From a virus, in the IMG/VR virus record IMGVR_UViG_3300040801_002481, positions 1 through 51,035 of that record: DNA of 51,035 bases. One strand, given 5' to 3'. The translations under genes and the position numbers were made by a program. Under the pieces are notes generated by a model. The model saw only the letters and a list, made by a program, of their open reading frames with translations. It was not told where the DNA came from and searched no databases. Below, piece after piece: positions 1 through 7,671 of the stretch (positions within the stretch are counted from its first letter, which is position 1; each line of letters opens with the position of its first letter).

Positions 1-45
1 TACAATGTACTCCCTTCCAGGAATTTCAAAAGGACTCTCACTCAT
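1..45 (-). CDS. Start of a leftward gene cut by the window edge
   Basis: An ATG at 45 (reading leftward) is preceded by an AGGAG ribosome site about 10 bases upstream and opens a frame (MSESPFEIPGREYIV...) that runs off the left edge. It overlaps the end of the preceding gene by 8 bases, as is usual in this operon. Only 15 residues are visible, so no function can be given. In N4 the genes beyond the gp24/gp25 pair lead towards the replication genes, so this is probably another middle gene. Confidence 0.6.
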   Translation of the reverse strand, partial: MSESPFEIPGREYIV

Positions 46-244
46 GATCGATATTCTCCTTAATCTCGTTGTAGTAGCTTTCTACCATGTCCTTGAACCC
101 ATCGTTGTTTCGGTTCTCACGGAAAGCACGTTTCAGCTCTTTTCGCTGGTGTTCGGGTAGAGCGTTGTAAATACGACGGACCTCCCTTTCCAGGGAGGTC
201 ATGTCGCCCATATTTAGTTCACCAAGTATGTCTTTGATATTCAT
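38..244 (-). CDS. Small hypothetical charged protein
   Basis: A 68-residue, highly charged, probably all-helical protein with no cysteines or membrane segment. I do not recognise the family. Its ATG overlaps the stop of the VWA/metallopeptidase gene (ATGA), and a GAAGGA ribosome site lies inside that upstream gene, so it is translationally coupled to it. This makes it the third member of the MoxR-VWA operon and a candidate partner of that complex, but that is inference from position only. Confidence 0.7.
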   Translation of the reverse strand: MNIKDILGELNMGDMTSLEREVRRIYNALPEHQRKELKRAFRENRNNDGFKDMVESYYNEIKENIDHE

Positions 245-1434
245 TTTTCCTTCTCAATGTGGATCACCTGATCTTTTTTACGATTAGAAGTGAAATTGGG
301 ATTGTTGATAATCACCCAGATTATGTCGGATTTGATATTAGACATGTCGGGCATGCTGAAGTAACCATCAGTCAGAATTACAGCAAATCGAGGATTTCTC
401 TCTTTCAGCTCTTCAAAGACTGGCTGGATAAGAGTGCCTCCTCCACCCACAAGCTCAATATCATCTAGACGTTGGCCTTGATTAAAAGTCTTGTTCAAAT
501 GAACTTTTGTATCGAAGGTCATAACGTGCAAGGAGTCAGGCTGGTGATGGTTAAAGAAATGGACCATCTCAGCCCAAATCTTGTCGAGATTACCTTTAGT
601 CATTGACCCAGAGACATCTGCGGCAAAGAAGCAGTGGCCCAGACTTTCACTATGCAAAGAGGGCAAATACAGCCCTCGCTGCAAGTAACGTCGATTGGGC
701 CTAGCCATGGTGTAGTCGTCCTTAGCCCATGCGTCAAGGTACTTAGCCAGAATGGCATTCCAAGGAAGCTTAGGATTATTCATCGCTTCCAAGGCGAGCT
801 TAACGTCACCCGGCAGCATTCCATAAGCTTTCTCATCAGTCATCTTGACAATAGTGGCTGCTTTAGCAATCTTGGCTTGAATGTTTTTCTTAGCAGCTTC
901 TACAGCTTGAGCAGGGCTTTGATCTTTCTTTGGCTCAACGATAACGTCAATCGCAAAGTCTTCCATGTCTTTCTCTTTAGGAGGATTCTTTTCAAGGATT
1001 TGATAAATCTCCATGGTAGACATGCCTTTAAACTTAGGATCAGCTAAGCCCATATTGCTGCCTTTCTTGTCTCCTTGTTTAATTTTCGGCATAGTGAAGC
1101 CTTGCTCAATAAGCCACAAATTGATCTTGTGGTCACCTGCAATGTTGAGAAGCCTGGGGTCCAGGTTTGGATAAAGCATCATGACTGTATGCTCGAGGAT
1201 TACATGATAGAGCTCGTGCATGATTACAAAGACTGTCTCGTCTACATTAAGCAAAGACAAAAAAGCTGGAGAAAAGAAGATACTGTTGCCGTCCGTGGCA
1301 GCAGTAGGTCTACTTTCATCCAGCACGATCCCAAGCATAGCGAGAAGAGCCGAAAAGAATTGGCACTTCTCTTTGTACTTGGGTTTCATCATAGCCACCT
1401 TAGCGTGGCTAATCTTTCTACGTGCTTCTTGCAT
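241..1434 (-). CDS. VWA-domain protein with N-terminal metallopeptidase-like domain (N4 gp25-like)
   Basis: This 397-residue protein has two parts. The N-terminal part looks like the DUF2201 metallopeptidase-like domain, with HELYH at residues 73-77 (HExxH zinc motif). The C-terminal part is a von Willebrand factor A domain with a complete MIDAS: DVSGS at 273-277, T334 in a glycine-rich loop and D356 in LTDG. The family pairs with MoxR AAA+ ATPases and is thought to act as a metal-dependent adaptor or remodelling module. The gene follows the MoxR gene directly (TAATG overlap), matching N4 gp24-gp25. The substrate is unknown. Whether the HExxH is catalytic or only structural cannot be told from sequence. 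Confidence 0.85.
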   Translation of the reverse strand: MQEARRKISHAKVAMMKPKYKEKCQFFSALLAMLGIVLDESRPTAATDGNSIFFSPAFLSLLNVDETVFVIMHELYHVILEHTVMMLYPNLDPRLLNIAGDHKINLWLIEQGFTMPKIKQGDKKGSNMGLADPKFKGMSTMEIYQILEKNPPKEKDMEDFAIDVIVEPKKDQSPAQAVEAAKKNIQAKIAKAATIVKMTDEKAYGMLPGDVKLALEAMNNPKLPWNAILAKYLDAWAKDDYTMARPNRRYLQRGLYLPSLHSESLGHCFFAADVSGSMTKGNLDKIWAEMVHFFNHHQPDSLHVMTFDTKVHLNKTFNQGQRLDDIELVGGGGTLIQPVFEELKERNPRFAVILTDGYFSMPDMSNIKSDIIWVIINNPNFTSNRKKDQVIHIEKEK

Positions 1435-2474
1435 TAGTTTTCTCCTGTAATGAACTCCTCAGAGCGTTGACGCATCCAGTCACGGAATTCCTTAGTCTGA
1501 ATGAGCTCAGATTTGCAGCGACGGTAAACCATCTTGGCTCCAACGAGTTCAAGGTCGATGTCCATGCGTTGCAGAAACTCAAGCGCAGGTCCAATGGTCT
1601 TTTGATCTGCCCGCTCTCCAACCAGAGTTGCAGCTGCCCAGTGAATGCCAGGCTCATCCGGAAGAGGACATCCCAGAGGGTCACGGATCATATCCTCAAA
1701 CTTAGGAAGGCTTGAGTAATAGTCACAATAAGCCAGAAAGTTCTGGGCAACGCCTTGACCAACAGAACCAGCAATAGCCGGAAGCATTTCTTCTGCAGTT
1801 GCTTTGGGGTTTTTCTTGAGAAGCTTGTTAACGAACTCCCACGTACGCTGACATGCGAAATTAGCATCGCTATGGTCAGGCTCGAAGTTGTTCAGCAAGC
1901 TGGGCTGGAAACCAATGAAACCGATAATACGGCTGTCCCATCGCTGCTCAGTCATGAAGTCGATGAACTGAGGTACGTCACGACCCATGTACAAATTAAC
2001 CAGGCGAGACTGCATTGCGGTACCAATCTCATTAACGATTGCGTTGTCGTTGGCAGAATTACCAGCAGTCATAATGACCAGCTTAGGGTGCAGCTTCTTG
2101 TTGCCAATCATCCTATCAAGGATGGTTTTGTAAGCTGATGCGACCACAGCACGGGAAGCTGAGTCGAGCTCATCAAGGTTCAGAAGGAACCCACTGTACC
2201 CTTCAGGGATTGGGTCACCTTCCAAAGGGAAAGTATCAAACGGAATGTATGAAGCTTTGTCCCCTTTGTAACCCGGCAATCCTTTCTGGTCAGTTGGGTC
2301 TGCTGTAGACAAACGTTCGTCAATAAGGAACAAGTTCCACTTGTCTGCGATGTAGCTGGCTACAGCGGATTTACCTTCCCCAGGACTGCCAATCAGGTGA
2401 GGAACCAGACCAGCTTTGAGGACGTAAATACACTGCTTCACCATTTCATTGAAGCTCAATTCGATGTGATTCAT
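1434..2474 (-). CDS. MoxR-type AAA+ ATPase (N4 gp24-like)
   Basis: A 346-residue single-domain AAA+ ATPase. The Walker A motif is GSPGEGKS at residues 29-36 and Walker B is LLNLDELD around 97-104, followed by a sensor-like TAGN segment further on. MoxR ATPases work with VWA proteins to remodel or activate target complexes, often inserting metals or disassembling proteins. The start has a strong AAGGAG site. The gene is the first of a new leftward unit, placed after an intrinsic terminator that ends the RNAPII unit, so a promoter probably lies in the 76-base gap. The cellular target in phage infection is unknown. Confidence 0.85.
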   Translation of the reverse strand: MNHIELSFNEMVKQCIYVLKAGLVPHLIGSPGEGKSAVASYIADKWNLFLIDERLSTADPTDQKGLPGYKGDKASYIPFDTFPLEGDPIPEGYSGFLLNLDELDSASRAVVASAYKTILDRMIGNKKLHPKLVIMTAGNSANDNAIVNEIGTAMQSRLVNLYMGRDVPQFIDFMTEQRWDSRIIGFIGFQPSLLNNFEPDHSDANFACQRTWEFVNKLLKKNPKATAEEMLPAIAGSVGQGVAQNFLAYCDYYSSLPKFEDMIRDPLGCPLPDEPGIHWAAATLVGERADQKTIGPALEFLQRMDIDLELVGAKMVYRRCKSELIQTKEFRDWMRQRSEEFITGEN

Positions 2475-2550
2475 TACTTAAATCTCCTTGTACATTCACT
2501 ATCAGGATTTTTGAGGATTTAGCAGAAAAATACTTCATACATTTAGAGAC

Positions 2551-2580
2551 GAAAAACCCCCCAAAATAGGGGGGTCTTTT
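2551..2580 (-). terminator. Intrinsic terminator after the RNAPII genes
   Basis: Six C and six G residues (2557-2562, 2569-2574) pair around a 6-base loop. On the minus strand the stem is followed by TTTTT, and on the plus strand by TCTTTT, so it could work both ways. It lies about 50 bases beyond the stop codon of the RNAPII catalytic subunit and ends the leftward unit. Confidence 0.8.
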
Positions 2581-2631
2581 CTATCTCCATGTACGAAACA
2601 AAAATTGATAACCACTGTTAAATGCGGAGCA

Positions 2632-3609
2632 TTAACTTAGGTGATAATCCATTCCCTGCATAGGTTTCACGATGTTTGCGATCTTTGAGTAGCTGTAATT
2701 GCTTTGAGTAATTTGTCCGAGGATGTCTGAAACTAAATTTCGTTCAGCAACCTCGATAAGCAGATCACGATAGTTCTCGCGTACACGTTGCATGTACTTT
2801 GGGGAAGTAAAGAAACAATCATGGATAGGAGCCAGTTGAAAGCCTTGCCTAGCAGCACGACGAACCATCTGACGACATACCCATGCATCTACTGAGTGGA
2901 CAATGTTAGCGGCGAGAGCCCTGCCATCTTCCCTGGGTTTCACTACACGAGTTCGGTAGGTGTAACGGAAATGGTCAAGCTCGTCGATCTCCATGCCCTT
3001 CTGTTCTACGTCAGTGACAGGGATAACAACGTGGTGTCCATCAGGCATAACCCAGCGATACTCTGTAGCTGTAGGATTCCAGTGAGCCTGGAACAGCTCC
3101 ATAAGTGAAGTAGGACCGGGCATACCTTTGTGCATTGCCTCAAAGAAGGAATCCACTGCTTCTCCGAATACTGCTCTAGGAGCGGCAACGGAGCCGTAAA
3201 AGAACGTCATCACAGGATGTTTAATTTCCCAACGGGGGATCATCCTACCTACCAATGAAGACATAGTAGAACTGACGTAGTTGTAAAGATCCTCTCGTTT
3301 GCCTGTGTTAACCAAGTTGACAGCTTCAGCTGAATGGATACATCCACTCATAGCTGCCATGAACTGAGGACCAGAAGAGGTCGCATCGAGTCCCATGATG
3401 TGGTTGGTTGGGTACCCGTCTTCTACCTTGCGTAGAGCACGTACCGCTTTACGGAAGAGGATTGGAGATTCAGCTGTATCGCTGAGTACTTCAAGAACAG
3501 AGTTGTTGTCTTTGACCCACTCGAGTCGGTTATTCCAAGTTTCTTTGTCTAAGCCAAAGCAATTGGCTACATCAATTTGAAGGTATTCGAGCGGCGTAAG
3601 TTCCTGCAT
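2632..3609 (-). CDS. RNAPII catalytic subunit, C-terminal part of a T7-like RNA polymerase (N4 gp16-like)
   Basis: This 325-residue protein corresponds to roughly the second half of T7 RNA polymerase. Motif A has GLDATSSG with D75 (T7 D537). Motif B has R126, K130 and Y138 (T7 R627, K631, Y639). The H-S-x-D segment lies at 238-241 and motif C is HD at 263-264 (T7 H811-D812), so all catalytic residues are present. The first residues align just after the point where the N-terminal subunit stops. I chose the ATG at 3609 because a GGGAG site sits six bases upstream; ATG 3615 and TTG 3630 are also in frame. In N4 the heterodimeric RNAPII transcribes middle genes. Confidence 0.9.
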   Translation of the reverse strand: MQELTPLEYLQIDVANCFGLDKETWNNRLEWVKDNNSVLEVLSDTAESPILFRKAVRALRKVEDGYPTNHIMGLDATSSGPQFMAAMSGCIHSAEAVNLVNTGKREDLYNYVSSTMSSLVGRMIPRWEIKHPVMTFFYGSVAAPRAVFGEAVDSFFEAMHKGMPGPTSLMELFQAHWNPTATEYRWVMPDGHHVVIPVTDVEQKGMEIDELDHFRYTYRTRVVKPREDGRALAANIVHSVDAWVCRQMVRRAARQGFQLAPIHDCFFTSPKYMQRVRENYRDLLIEVAERNLVSDILGQITQSNYSYSKIANIVKPMQGMDYHLS

Positions 3610-3775
3610 TGTCATCTCCCATTTCAGCAAACCACCGGATTGAATCTTCAGTCAGTGCAATAGCACAACGGATATAGCGTGATTGAAACTTTGTTGACTT
3701 CGTTTTGTAGCCTTCATAAAAAGCCGCTTTTTGCATAACTTCAGCAGTTAATGCAATGTGTTGGTTGTAAAACAT
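3572..3775 (-). CDS. Small hypothetical protein between the RNAPII subunit genes
   Basis: A 67-residue protein of unrecognised family. It has a strong AGGAG ribosome site, and its end overlaps the start of the RNAPII catalytic subunit gene by 38 bases. It is the last of four small genes separating the two polymerase subunit genes. The overlap means the polymerase subunit is probably translated by coupling to this gene. Confidence 0.65.
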   Translation of the reverse strand: MFYNQHIALTAEVMQKAAFYEGYKTKSTKFQSRYIRCAIALTEDSIRWFAEMGDDNAGTYAARIPSN

Positions 3776-4008
3776 CAGAATCTTTCTCCTGTGTAGAGTT
3801 TGCGAGCTACAAAGTAAGTAATCATTGAGACCGCCAAGACCCCTACAATTGGGTGTTTGATCACAATATCGACAAACAAAGTAGTCGTAAGAAACAGGCC
3901 AAGAAGCATGAGATAACCCGTCCCAATAGAGAACAGCAGGAGAGCAAGGTAACCCAATGCTCTGCCTGCCGCTCTTTTCAGGAGGGCATTACGTTCAGCC
4001 CGTTCCAT
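3775..4008 (-). CDS. Small membrane protein, two predicted TM segments
   Basis: A 77-residue protein with a short basic N-terminus followed by two hydrophobic stretches, roughly residues 18-45 and 52-68, so it is an inner-membrane protein. Its stop overlaps the next start as TGATG. I prefer the ATG at 4008 because GGAAGG lies just upstream; an ATG at 4035 would add nine residues but has no visible ribosome site. Function unknown. A membrane protein inside an RNA polymerase locus is unusual. Confidence 0.65.
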   Translation of the reverse strand: MERAERNALLKRAAGRALGYLALLLFSIGTGYLMLLGLFLTTTLFVDIVIKHPIVGVLAVSMITYFVARKLYTGERF

Positions 4009-4195
4009 GACCTTCCACTTCTGCACGGATGTCATACGCGATCTGAATAAATTTCTGAGACAGGTGTTTCAAGTACTTGTCCTGTGGATTCTTGTTATAG
4101 CCTTCAAACAAATGCAAGCCAATGGCCACACAATCATCATGGCTAAGTCCAAGTTCGCAGTTATGAATTTCTGCTCGTTGTTCATTCGTAATCAT
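3995..4195 (-). CDS. Small hypothetical protein between the RNAPII subunit genes
   Basis: A 66-residue protein of unrecognised family, with two cysteines near the start and no membrane segment. AAGGA lies about eight bases upstream of its ATG. Its 3' end overlaps the start of the membrane-protein gene. It is one of the four genes inserted between the two RNAPII subunits. Confidence 0.65.
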   Translation of the reverse strand: MITNEQRAEIHNCELGLSHDDCVAIGLHLFEGYNKNPQDKYLKHLSQKFIQIAYDIRAEVEGHGTG

Positions 4196-4199
4196 AGTT

Positions 4200-4481
4200 T
4201 TAGTCCTTATCAGTAAAGTAGATGAAATCGTGGGTAGTAAGAGCTACCACTAAAGAATCGTAGTAATAAGACCCCTCAGGATAGTCAAGCAAACGTGCAA
4301 GAAGCTTAAAAGGAATCCTGCCTTCACTTGCAGGTGCAAAATCATCACAAATAATGAAACACCTTGACTCGTCTATAAAATGAACTTTATTTTCAAGATC
4401 AGAAAAGTCACGAAGGTCAGACAAGTTTTGGTAAGGTATTGAGATTTCTGTGTAAGTACCGTCTTTCCAGTCAGTCTTCAT
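4200..4481 (-). CDS. Small acidic hypothetical protein next to RNAPII N-terminal subunit
   Basis: A 93-residue acidic protein rich in Asp, Tyr and Phe. I do not recognise the family. Its ATG overlaps the stop of the RNAPII N-terminal subunit gene (ATGA), so it is made in proportion to that subunit. It is the first of the four genes that separate the polymerase halves. Confidence 0.7.
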   Translation of the reverse strand: MKTDWKDGTYTEISIPYQNLSDLRDFSDLENKVHFIDESRCFIICDDFAPASEGRIPFKLLARLLDYPEGSYYYDSLVVALTTHDFIYFTDKD

Positions 4482-5374
4482 GTCAAATATTCCTGTTTAG
4501 CAAATGAAAGCGAAGCTTTCTTGTATTCGTAAGACTGCAGATTTACGTGGTACCCGTGAGAGTAGATACGACCACGAGAGTCATACTGCCAAGCAAGGTG
4601 AAAAGGCTTCTCACCCAATTCTTGGTAAAGCTTACGAGCTTGAGCTACGTGGTTAGCCGCGTTCTTACGAGCTTGAGCATCACCGTTTTCACAAGGATAC
4701 ACTTCAGGTTCTGCAAGCACATCCTGGTCGAGTTTCCACTTGATTCCATTCAAGGTATTCACAGTGGCGTAGTCGAGCGGGAGCTCATGCTGAGTGTATT
4801 GACCCAGAATTAACGGTTCTTGCACTGTGTAGTAGCCACAGTTCCCATTGTCCACAACTATCTTGGGCTTTTGGATAAGCGGAGGATTGAACATGACCAT
4901 TGAAATTTCATCGAAAAGGTCTCCAACGATGTCACGAATCAGTCCCCAGTGGCGTACACGAAGGTAAGGCTTTTCGTCGTCATCTCTCTCAACACCAAAA
5001 AGACCTTTTGAACACCCGATGGCAAGCATTTCACCTGCAGTACGGACACGATCCCAAACGTTTTTATGGGGCATGCTATTAGCGAGATAACCCACTGCTT
5101 CTTGGATCTTTTGATCTTTATTACGAATTACAGCAGCAGTAAGGATGTCTCCAACGAGTGAATCCATCCCTTTTTCAGCAATCATATCCTTTAATTCCTG
5201 GATACGAACTGTCTTTGAGTCGTAATAGCTCCCTTCAAGGTAGTTTATGAGGCGAAGGTATGCTCCCAAACACCAGTTTGAAAGTACACCGTCGAAGTTA
5301 TCAATCAATACTTCACGAACTTGCTTGTGAAGATTGGCTTGACCATAAGTCCATTCTAACTCTGACTGGTTCAT
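4478..5374 (-). CDS. RNAPII N-terminal subunit of a T7-like RNA polymerase (N4 gp15-like)
   Basis: This 298-residue protein corresponds to the T7 RNA polymerase region leading up to and just past the DxxGR motif. DSRGR is at residues 265-269, preceded by a helix segment resembling T7 around residues 300-320. The large T7 N-terminal promoter-recognition domain is mostly absent, as expected for compact N4 RNAPII. The protein stops 29 residues after DxxGR, exactly where the second subunit takes over by alignment to T7. In N4 the two subunits form one middle-gene polymerase recruited by accessory proteins. The start codon overlaps the upstream stop (TAATG). Confidence 0.87.
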   Translation of the reverse strand: MNQSELEWTYGQANLHKQVREVLIDNFDGVLSNWCLGAYLRLINYLEGSYYDSKTVRIQELKDMIAEKGMDSLVGDILTAAVIRNKDQKIQEAVGYLANSMPHKNVWDRVRTAGEMLAIGCSKGLFGVERDDDEKPYLRVRHWGLIRDIVGDLFDEISMVMFNPPLIQKPKIVVDNGNCGYYTVQEPLILGQYTQHELPLDYATVNTLNGIKWKLDQDVLAEPEVYPCENGDAQARKNAANHVAQARKLYQELGEKPFHLAWQYDSRGRIYSHGYHVNLQSYEYKKASLSFAKQEYLT

Positions 5375-5547
5375 TAGTCTTTTACCTCTTTAACCATGGC
5401 CTGATAAAACCATTCTGAGTTCGTATCGGGATCAATACTGGCGGAAACACCACCGAACGGAACCCAGCCTTGCTTAAGGTTTTCCTGAACAATGTGCTCC
5501 AGTTTTTCAAAATTTTGGTTCATAGTTATTTTGTAATCAACAATCAT
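5374..5547 (-). CDS. DUF1737-like small protein
   Basis: A 57-residue protein whose centre (LEHIVQENLKQGW followed by PFGGVS) matches the pattern of the DUF1737 family, a short alpha/beta domain common in phages and bacteria with no assigned function. AAGGAG precedes the ATG at 5547. Both ends overlap neighbouring genes: ATGA with the upstream gene and TAATG with the RNAPII subunit gene. It is therefore tightly coupled to RNAPII expression. Confidence 0.7.
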   Translation of the reverse strand: MIVDYKITMNQNFEKLEHIVQENLKQGWVPFGGVSASIDPDTNSEWFYQAMVKEVKD

Positions 5548-5783
5548 TTCTTGCTCCTTGCTTGCTTAACAAGCTCAAGGTCTGCTTTAAAAGACGAGTT
5601 GATCTGTTGCTTGGATCGGTCACAGAGACGGTTTTGATAAACAATCACTCTTGATCCAATGAGTTTTTCAACTGCCTTTACATCACCCATAGTGAATGAT
5701 GTTTTCTTGCTGGGCTTGACGACAGTCTTGGGTCTAACACTCCGAGCAATAGCAGAGTATTTAGCGAAAAGTTCATCCATCAT
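5544..5783 (-). CDS. Small basic hypothetical protein
   Basis: A 79-residue lysine/arginine-rich protein with AAGGAG upstream of two adjacent ATG codons (5783 and 5780). No recognised domain. Its basic character would fit nucleic-acid binding, but that is only compositional. It opens the coupled set that leads into the RNAPII genes. Confidence 0.65.
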   Translation of the reverse strand: MMDELFAKYSAIARSVRPKTVVKPSKKTSFTMGDVKAVEKLIGSRVIVYQNRLCDRSKQQINSSFKADLELVKQARSKK

Positions 5784-5795
5784 TTTCTATCTCCT

Positions 5796-6122
5796 TTATT
5801 TAATATGTTTTGGGTCTACTTCCCACTCATCGATCAATGTTTGAGAATCAGTTGAATTTGTTTCGTATTCTCTGATAATGGAAAGAAGCCATTGAACACG
5901 TTGAAACCTAGTCAGGTTTTCGTAGGAATAGATTGTCATGCTTGTGTCTTCATGAACTTTTTGCCATTTAAACTGAAAAGGCAACAAGTTCCACATAGGA
6001 ACCCATGATCTCCGTTTGTACAGCTTAAGAAGCAAGTAGCTCCAGCCGTAAGATGAATGGCAGCAAGCATACACACTGTCTTCGTTTGGCTTGATGTACA
6101 TAATTTTTGAGAATTTAAGCAT
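5796..6122 (-). CDS. Hypothetical protein rich in aromatic residues
   Basis: A 108-residue protein with many Tyr and Trp residues and no clear membrane segment; family not recognised. An AAGGAT ribosome site lies about eight bases before the ATG at 6122; an internal ATG eight codons later is a possible alternative start. It is the first gene after a 187-base non-coding region with two striking hairpins, so its expression probably starts there. Confidence 0.6.
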   Translation of the reverse strand: MLKFSKIMYIKPNEDSVYACCHSSYGWSYLLLKLYKRRSWVPMWNLLPFQFKWQKVHEDTSMTIYSYENLTRFQRVQWLLSIIREYETNSTDSQTLIDEWEVDPKHIK

Positions 6123-6166
6123 CTTTTATATCCTTAGGAGAGGTCGATACACTACAGAACTTCGTC

Positions 6167-6185
6167 GTAATTCCTACGGAATTAC
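6167..6185. promoter_or_regulatory. Perfect 8-bp hairpin with 3-nt loop, promoter candidate
   Basis: GTAATTCC and GGAATTAC pair perfectly around the loop TAC (GTA on the minus strand). It lies upstream of the leftward gene starting at 6122. N4 vRNAP promoters are hairpins with a 5-7 bp stem and a 3-nt loop with a purine in the middle. The loop centre is purine only on the plus strand here, so the direction is uncertain. Confidence 0.4.
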
Positions 6186-6247
6186 TCCTCGTTCTTACGT
6201 GTATCTCCCTCTCTATTTACTTTGTTTAAAGAAAGTGTTTATAATCC

Positions 6248-6262
6248 CTCTACGGAGTAGGG
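6248..6262. promoter_or_regulatory. 6-bp hairpin with 3-nt loop
   Basis: CTCTAC pairs with GTAGGG (one T-G wobble) around the loop GGA, TCC on the minus strand. It sits in the same non-coding region as the hairpin at 6167. It is either a second N4-type promoter element or another RNA structure. Confidence 0.3.
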
Positions 6263-6275
6263 AAGAGATAGATAA

Positions 6276-6305
6276 AGCTATCTTCTTAAAAATAAAAAGA
6301 TAGCT
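6276..6305 (-). terminator. Weak terminator-like hairpin after the SLOG gene
   Basis: A 9-bp perfect stem (AGCTATCTT and AAGATAGCT) with a 12-base A/T loop starts four bases beyond the stop codon of the leftward SLOG gene. There is no long U-tract after the stem (TTTATC), so termination would be weak. It may instead protect the transcript's 3' end. Confidence 0.4.
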
Positions 6306-6309
6306 ATAC

Positions 6310-6663
6310 CTATTTCATAAACCAAACTACTTGAAGGTACTTCATTCTTTCTGAGGCAAGTTCAAGAGAGTGTTTGGTTCCTTTGCTTTCACCATCCCAG
6401 AAAGCAATACCCATATCTGCGTAATCCCAAATATCGGCATTTCTTTTAAAGCCTGCTGACTTACCATGGACACTCCAAAGTGCTGGAAACACTTTGAGCT
6501 TAAGCCCGTGATATGCAGCAAAGTTTTCTGCCATGGTGTCAGCACCCTTAGCCCCACCTGAAACGATCTCCAGGTTATCGAACCTAAAAAGGTACTTTTC
6601 CAGCCAGTACTTAAAAAGATACTCGTCTTTGAAATCCCTACTTCCTACGACTGCCAGTTTCAT
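6310..6663 (-). CDS. SLOG-family (YspA/DUF2493-like) nucleotide-binding protein
   Basis: This 117-residue protein is a single Rossmann-like SLOG domain. VVGSRDF at residues 5-11 and SGGAKGAD at 35-42 are the signature strand-loop motifs that bind nucleotide-type ligands. Members of this superfamily bind cyclic ADP-ribose-type molecules, cytokinin-like nucleotides or other nucleotide derivatives. DUF2493 members are common in phages, but their ligand is mostly unknown. The start codon overlaps the upstream stop (ATGA), with GAGGAG upstream. A role in sensing or sequestering a nucleotide signal is an inference. Confidence 0.8.
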   Translation of the reverse strand: MKLAVVGSRDFKDEYLFKYWLEKYLFRFDNLEIVSGGAKGADTMAENFAAYHGLKLKVFPALWSVHGKSAGFKRNADIWDYADMGIAFWDGESKGTKHSLELASERMKYLQVVWFMK

Positions 6664-7070
6664 TGCGGACGCTCCTCGAGGTCATAAACTCGTTTAGCAA
6701 GCTCGATATGAGCTTCGTTTGATGGATTGAGACTGTTCTGAATAATGAAGTCAGCAACCCATTTTGCTTTTTCAATTTCTACAGAGCTAGGAAGCTGTGA
6801 TGTGAATTGGATTAGCTCTGCTACATCGTTTGAACTGATGTAAGCAAGAATTCCACTACTGTCTTGCTTGTCGTACAAAGGATGATCGTAAGGAAGAAAA
6901 ACAGCTTTCTTCTTTTGATCTTTGATAAGCACCTCAGCAGAGCAGGCAGTGTGGGTAACGTAATTGGAATAAGCTTGGGCGGAATAATGATCAGGACCAA
7001 ACTGAACTGAAATTGAACATTCGTTATCGAAAGTGATTACGAATCCCTGATTTCTTGTAACTGCGAACAT
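6660..7070 (-). CDS. Hypothetical protein upstream of the SLOG gene
   Basis: A 136-residue soluble protein of unrecognised family with an AAGGAG ribosome site. It is coupled by ATGA overlap to the SLOG-domain gene, so the two are made together and may act together. No catalytic motif can be seen. Confidence 0.7.
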   Translation of the reverse strand: MFAVTRNQGFVITFDNECSISVQFGPDHYSAQAYSNYVTHTACSAEVLIKDQKKKAVFLPYDHPLYDKQDSSGILAYISSNDVAELIQFTSQLPSSVEIEKAKWVADFIIQNSLNPSNEAHIELAKRVYDLEERPQ

Positions 7071-7193
7071 GTAAATCTCCTTTTTATCTATCTGAGAGGC
7101 GCTGAGAGCTCTTCTGAGGCCCTATCTCTTAAAATGAATACCACGGCAAGGGATAGAGGTAGTTAGCTCGTCTACGGACTCTGTAGAGCGGTC

Positions 7194-7556
7194 CTACACA
7201 TATCCCATTTCATCGGGATACGTGATGTACCACTTATCTTCTTCGACTTGCCAAACAAGGGCGTGAATCCAGCGGGTTTCAACAACACTGAATGTATTGT
7301 CCCACTGCGTGTGTATATGTTTATTTGGGTGAACAACATGAACAATGATTGGCTTTCCTGAACTGAAATCCATTTTGCCTTTCAGAATGATTGGAATGTC
7401 GTAGCCAAGGTGACTTTCAAGCTTTCCATGAAAATAAATGGAGCGAGGAGCGTTAATAATCTCTCTTTTTCCATTGTATTTGCGTTGATGGGGTAACAAG
7501 GGACCAACAGAGCCCATGAAGCCGGGTTCAGTTGTAGTAAGAATGGGAATTGACAT
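7194..7556 (-). CDS. Hypothetical protein, histidine/tryptophan-rich
   Basis: A 120-residue protein with start ATG at 7556, chosen because a GAGGAG site lies seven bases upstream; the frame stays open further upstream but overlaps the macro-domain gene and is not credible there. It has several His and Trp residues and no recognised domain. It is flanked on both sides by non-coding stretches of 120-140 bases with hairpins, so it appears to be its own unit. Confidence 0.65.
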   Translation of the reverse strand: MSIPILTTTEPGFMGSVGPLLPHQRKYNGKREIINAPRSIYFHGKLESHLGYDIPIILKGKMDFSSGKPIIVHVVHPNKHIHTQWDNTFSVVETRWIHALVWQVEEDKWYITYPDEMGYV

Positions 7557-7608
7557 ATCTATCTCCTCTTTCTCTTGGGGAACTCTATCTCGAGGTGTTG
7601 GCGGAGCC

Positions 7609-7623
7609 CTCCAGAGCCTGGAG
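7609..7623. promoter_or_regulatory. Perfect 6-bp hairpin with 3-nt loop
   Basis: CTCCAG and CTGGAG pair perfectly around the loop AGC (GCT on the minus strand), 53 bases upstream of the leftward gene starting at 7556. The geometry is that of N4 vRNAP promoters, but the central purine is on the plus strand. Confidence 0.35.
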
Positions 7624-7671
7624 AGCATGGTTTGACTCGTGTTGACCGGAGGACGTGTGCTTCTGATTGTG

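Noticed and set aside
3610-4477. The RNAPII interruption as a group I or II intron
   Set aside because: The first part ends in its own stop codon and the second has its own ribosome site and start. The gap is filled by coupled genes, and no intron endonuclease is visible. Two-subunit RNAPII is known from N4.
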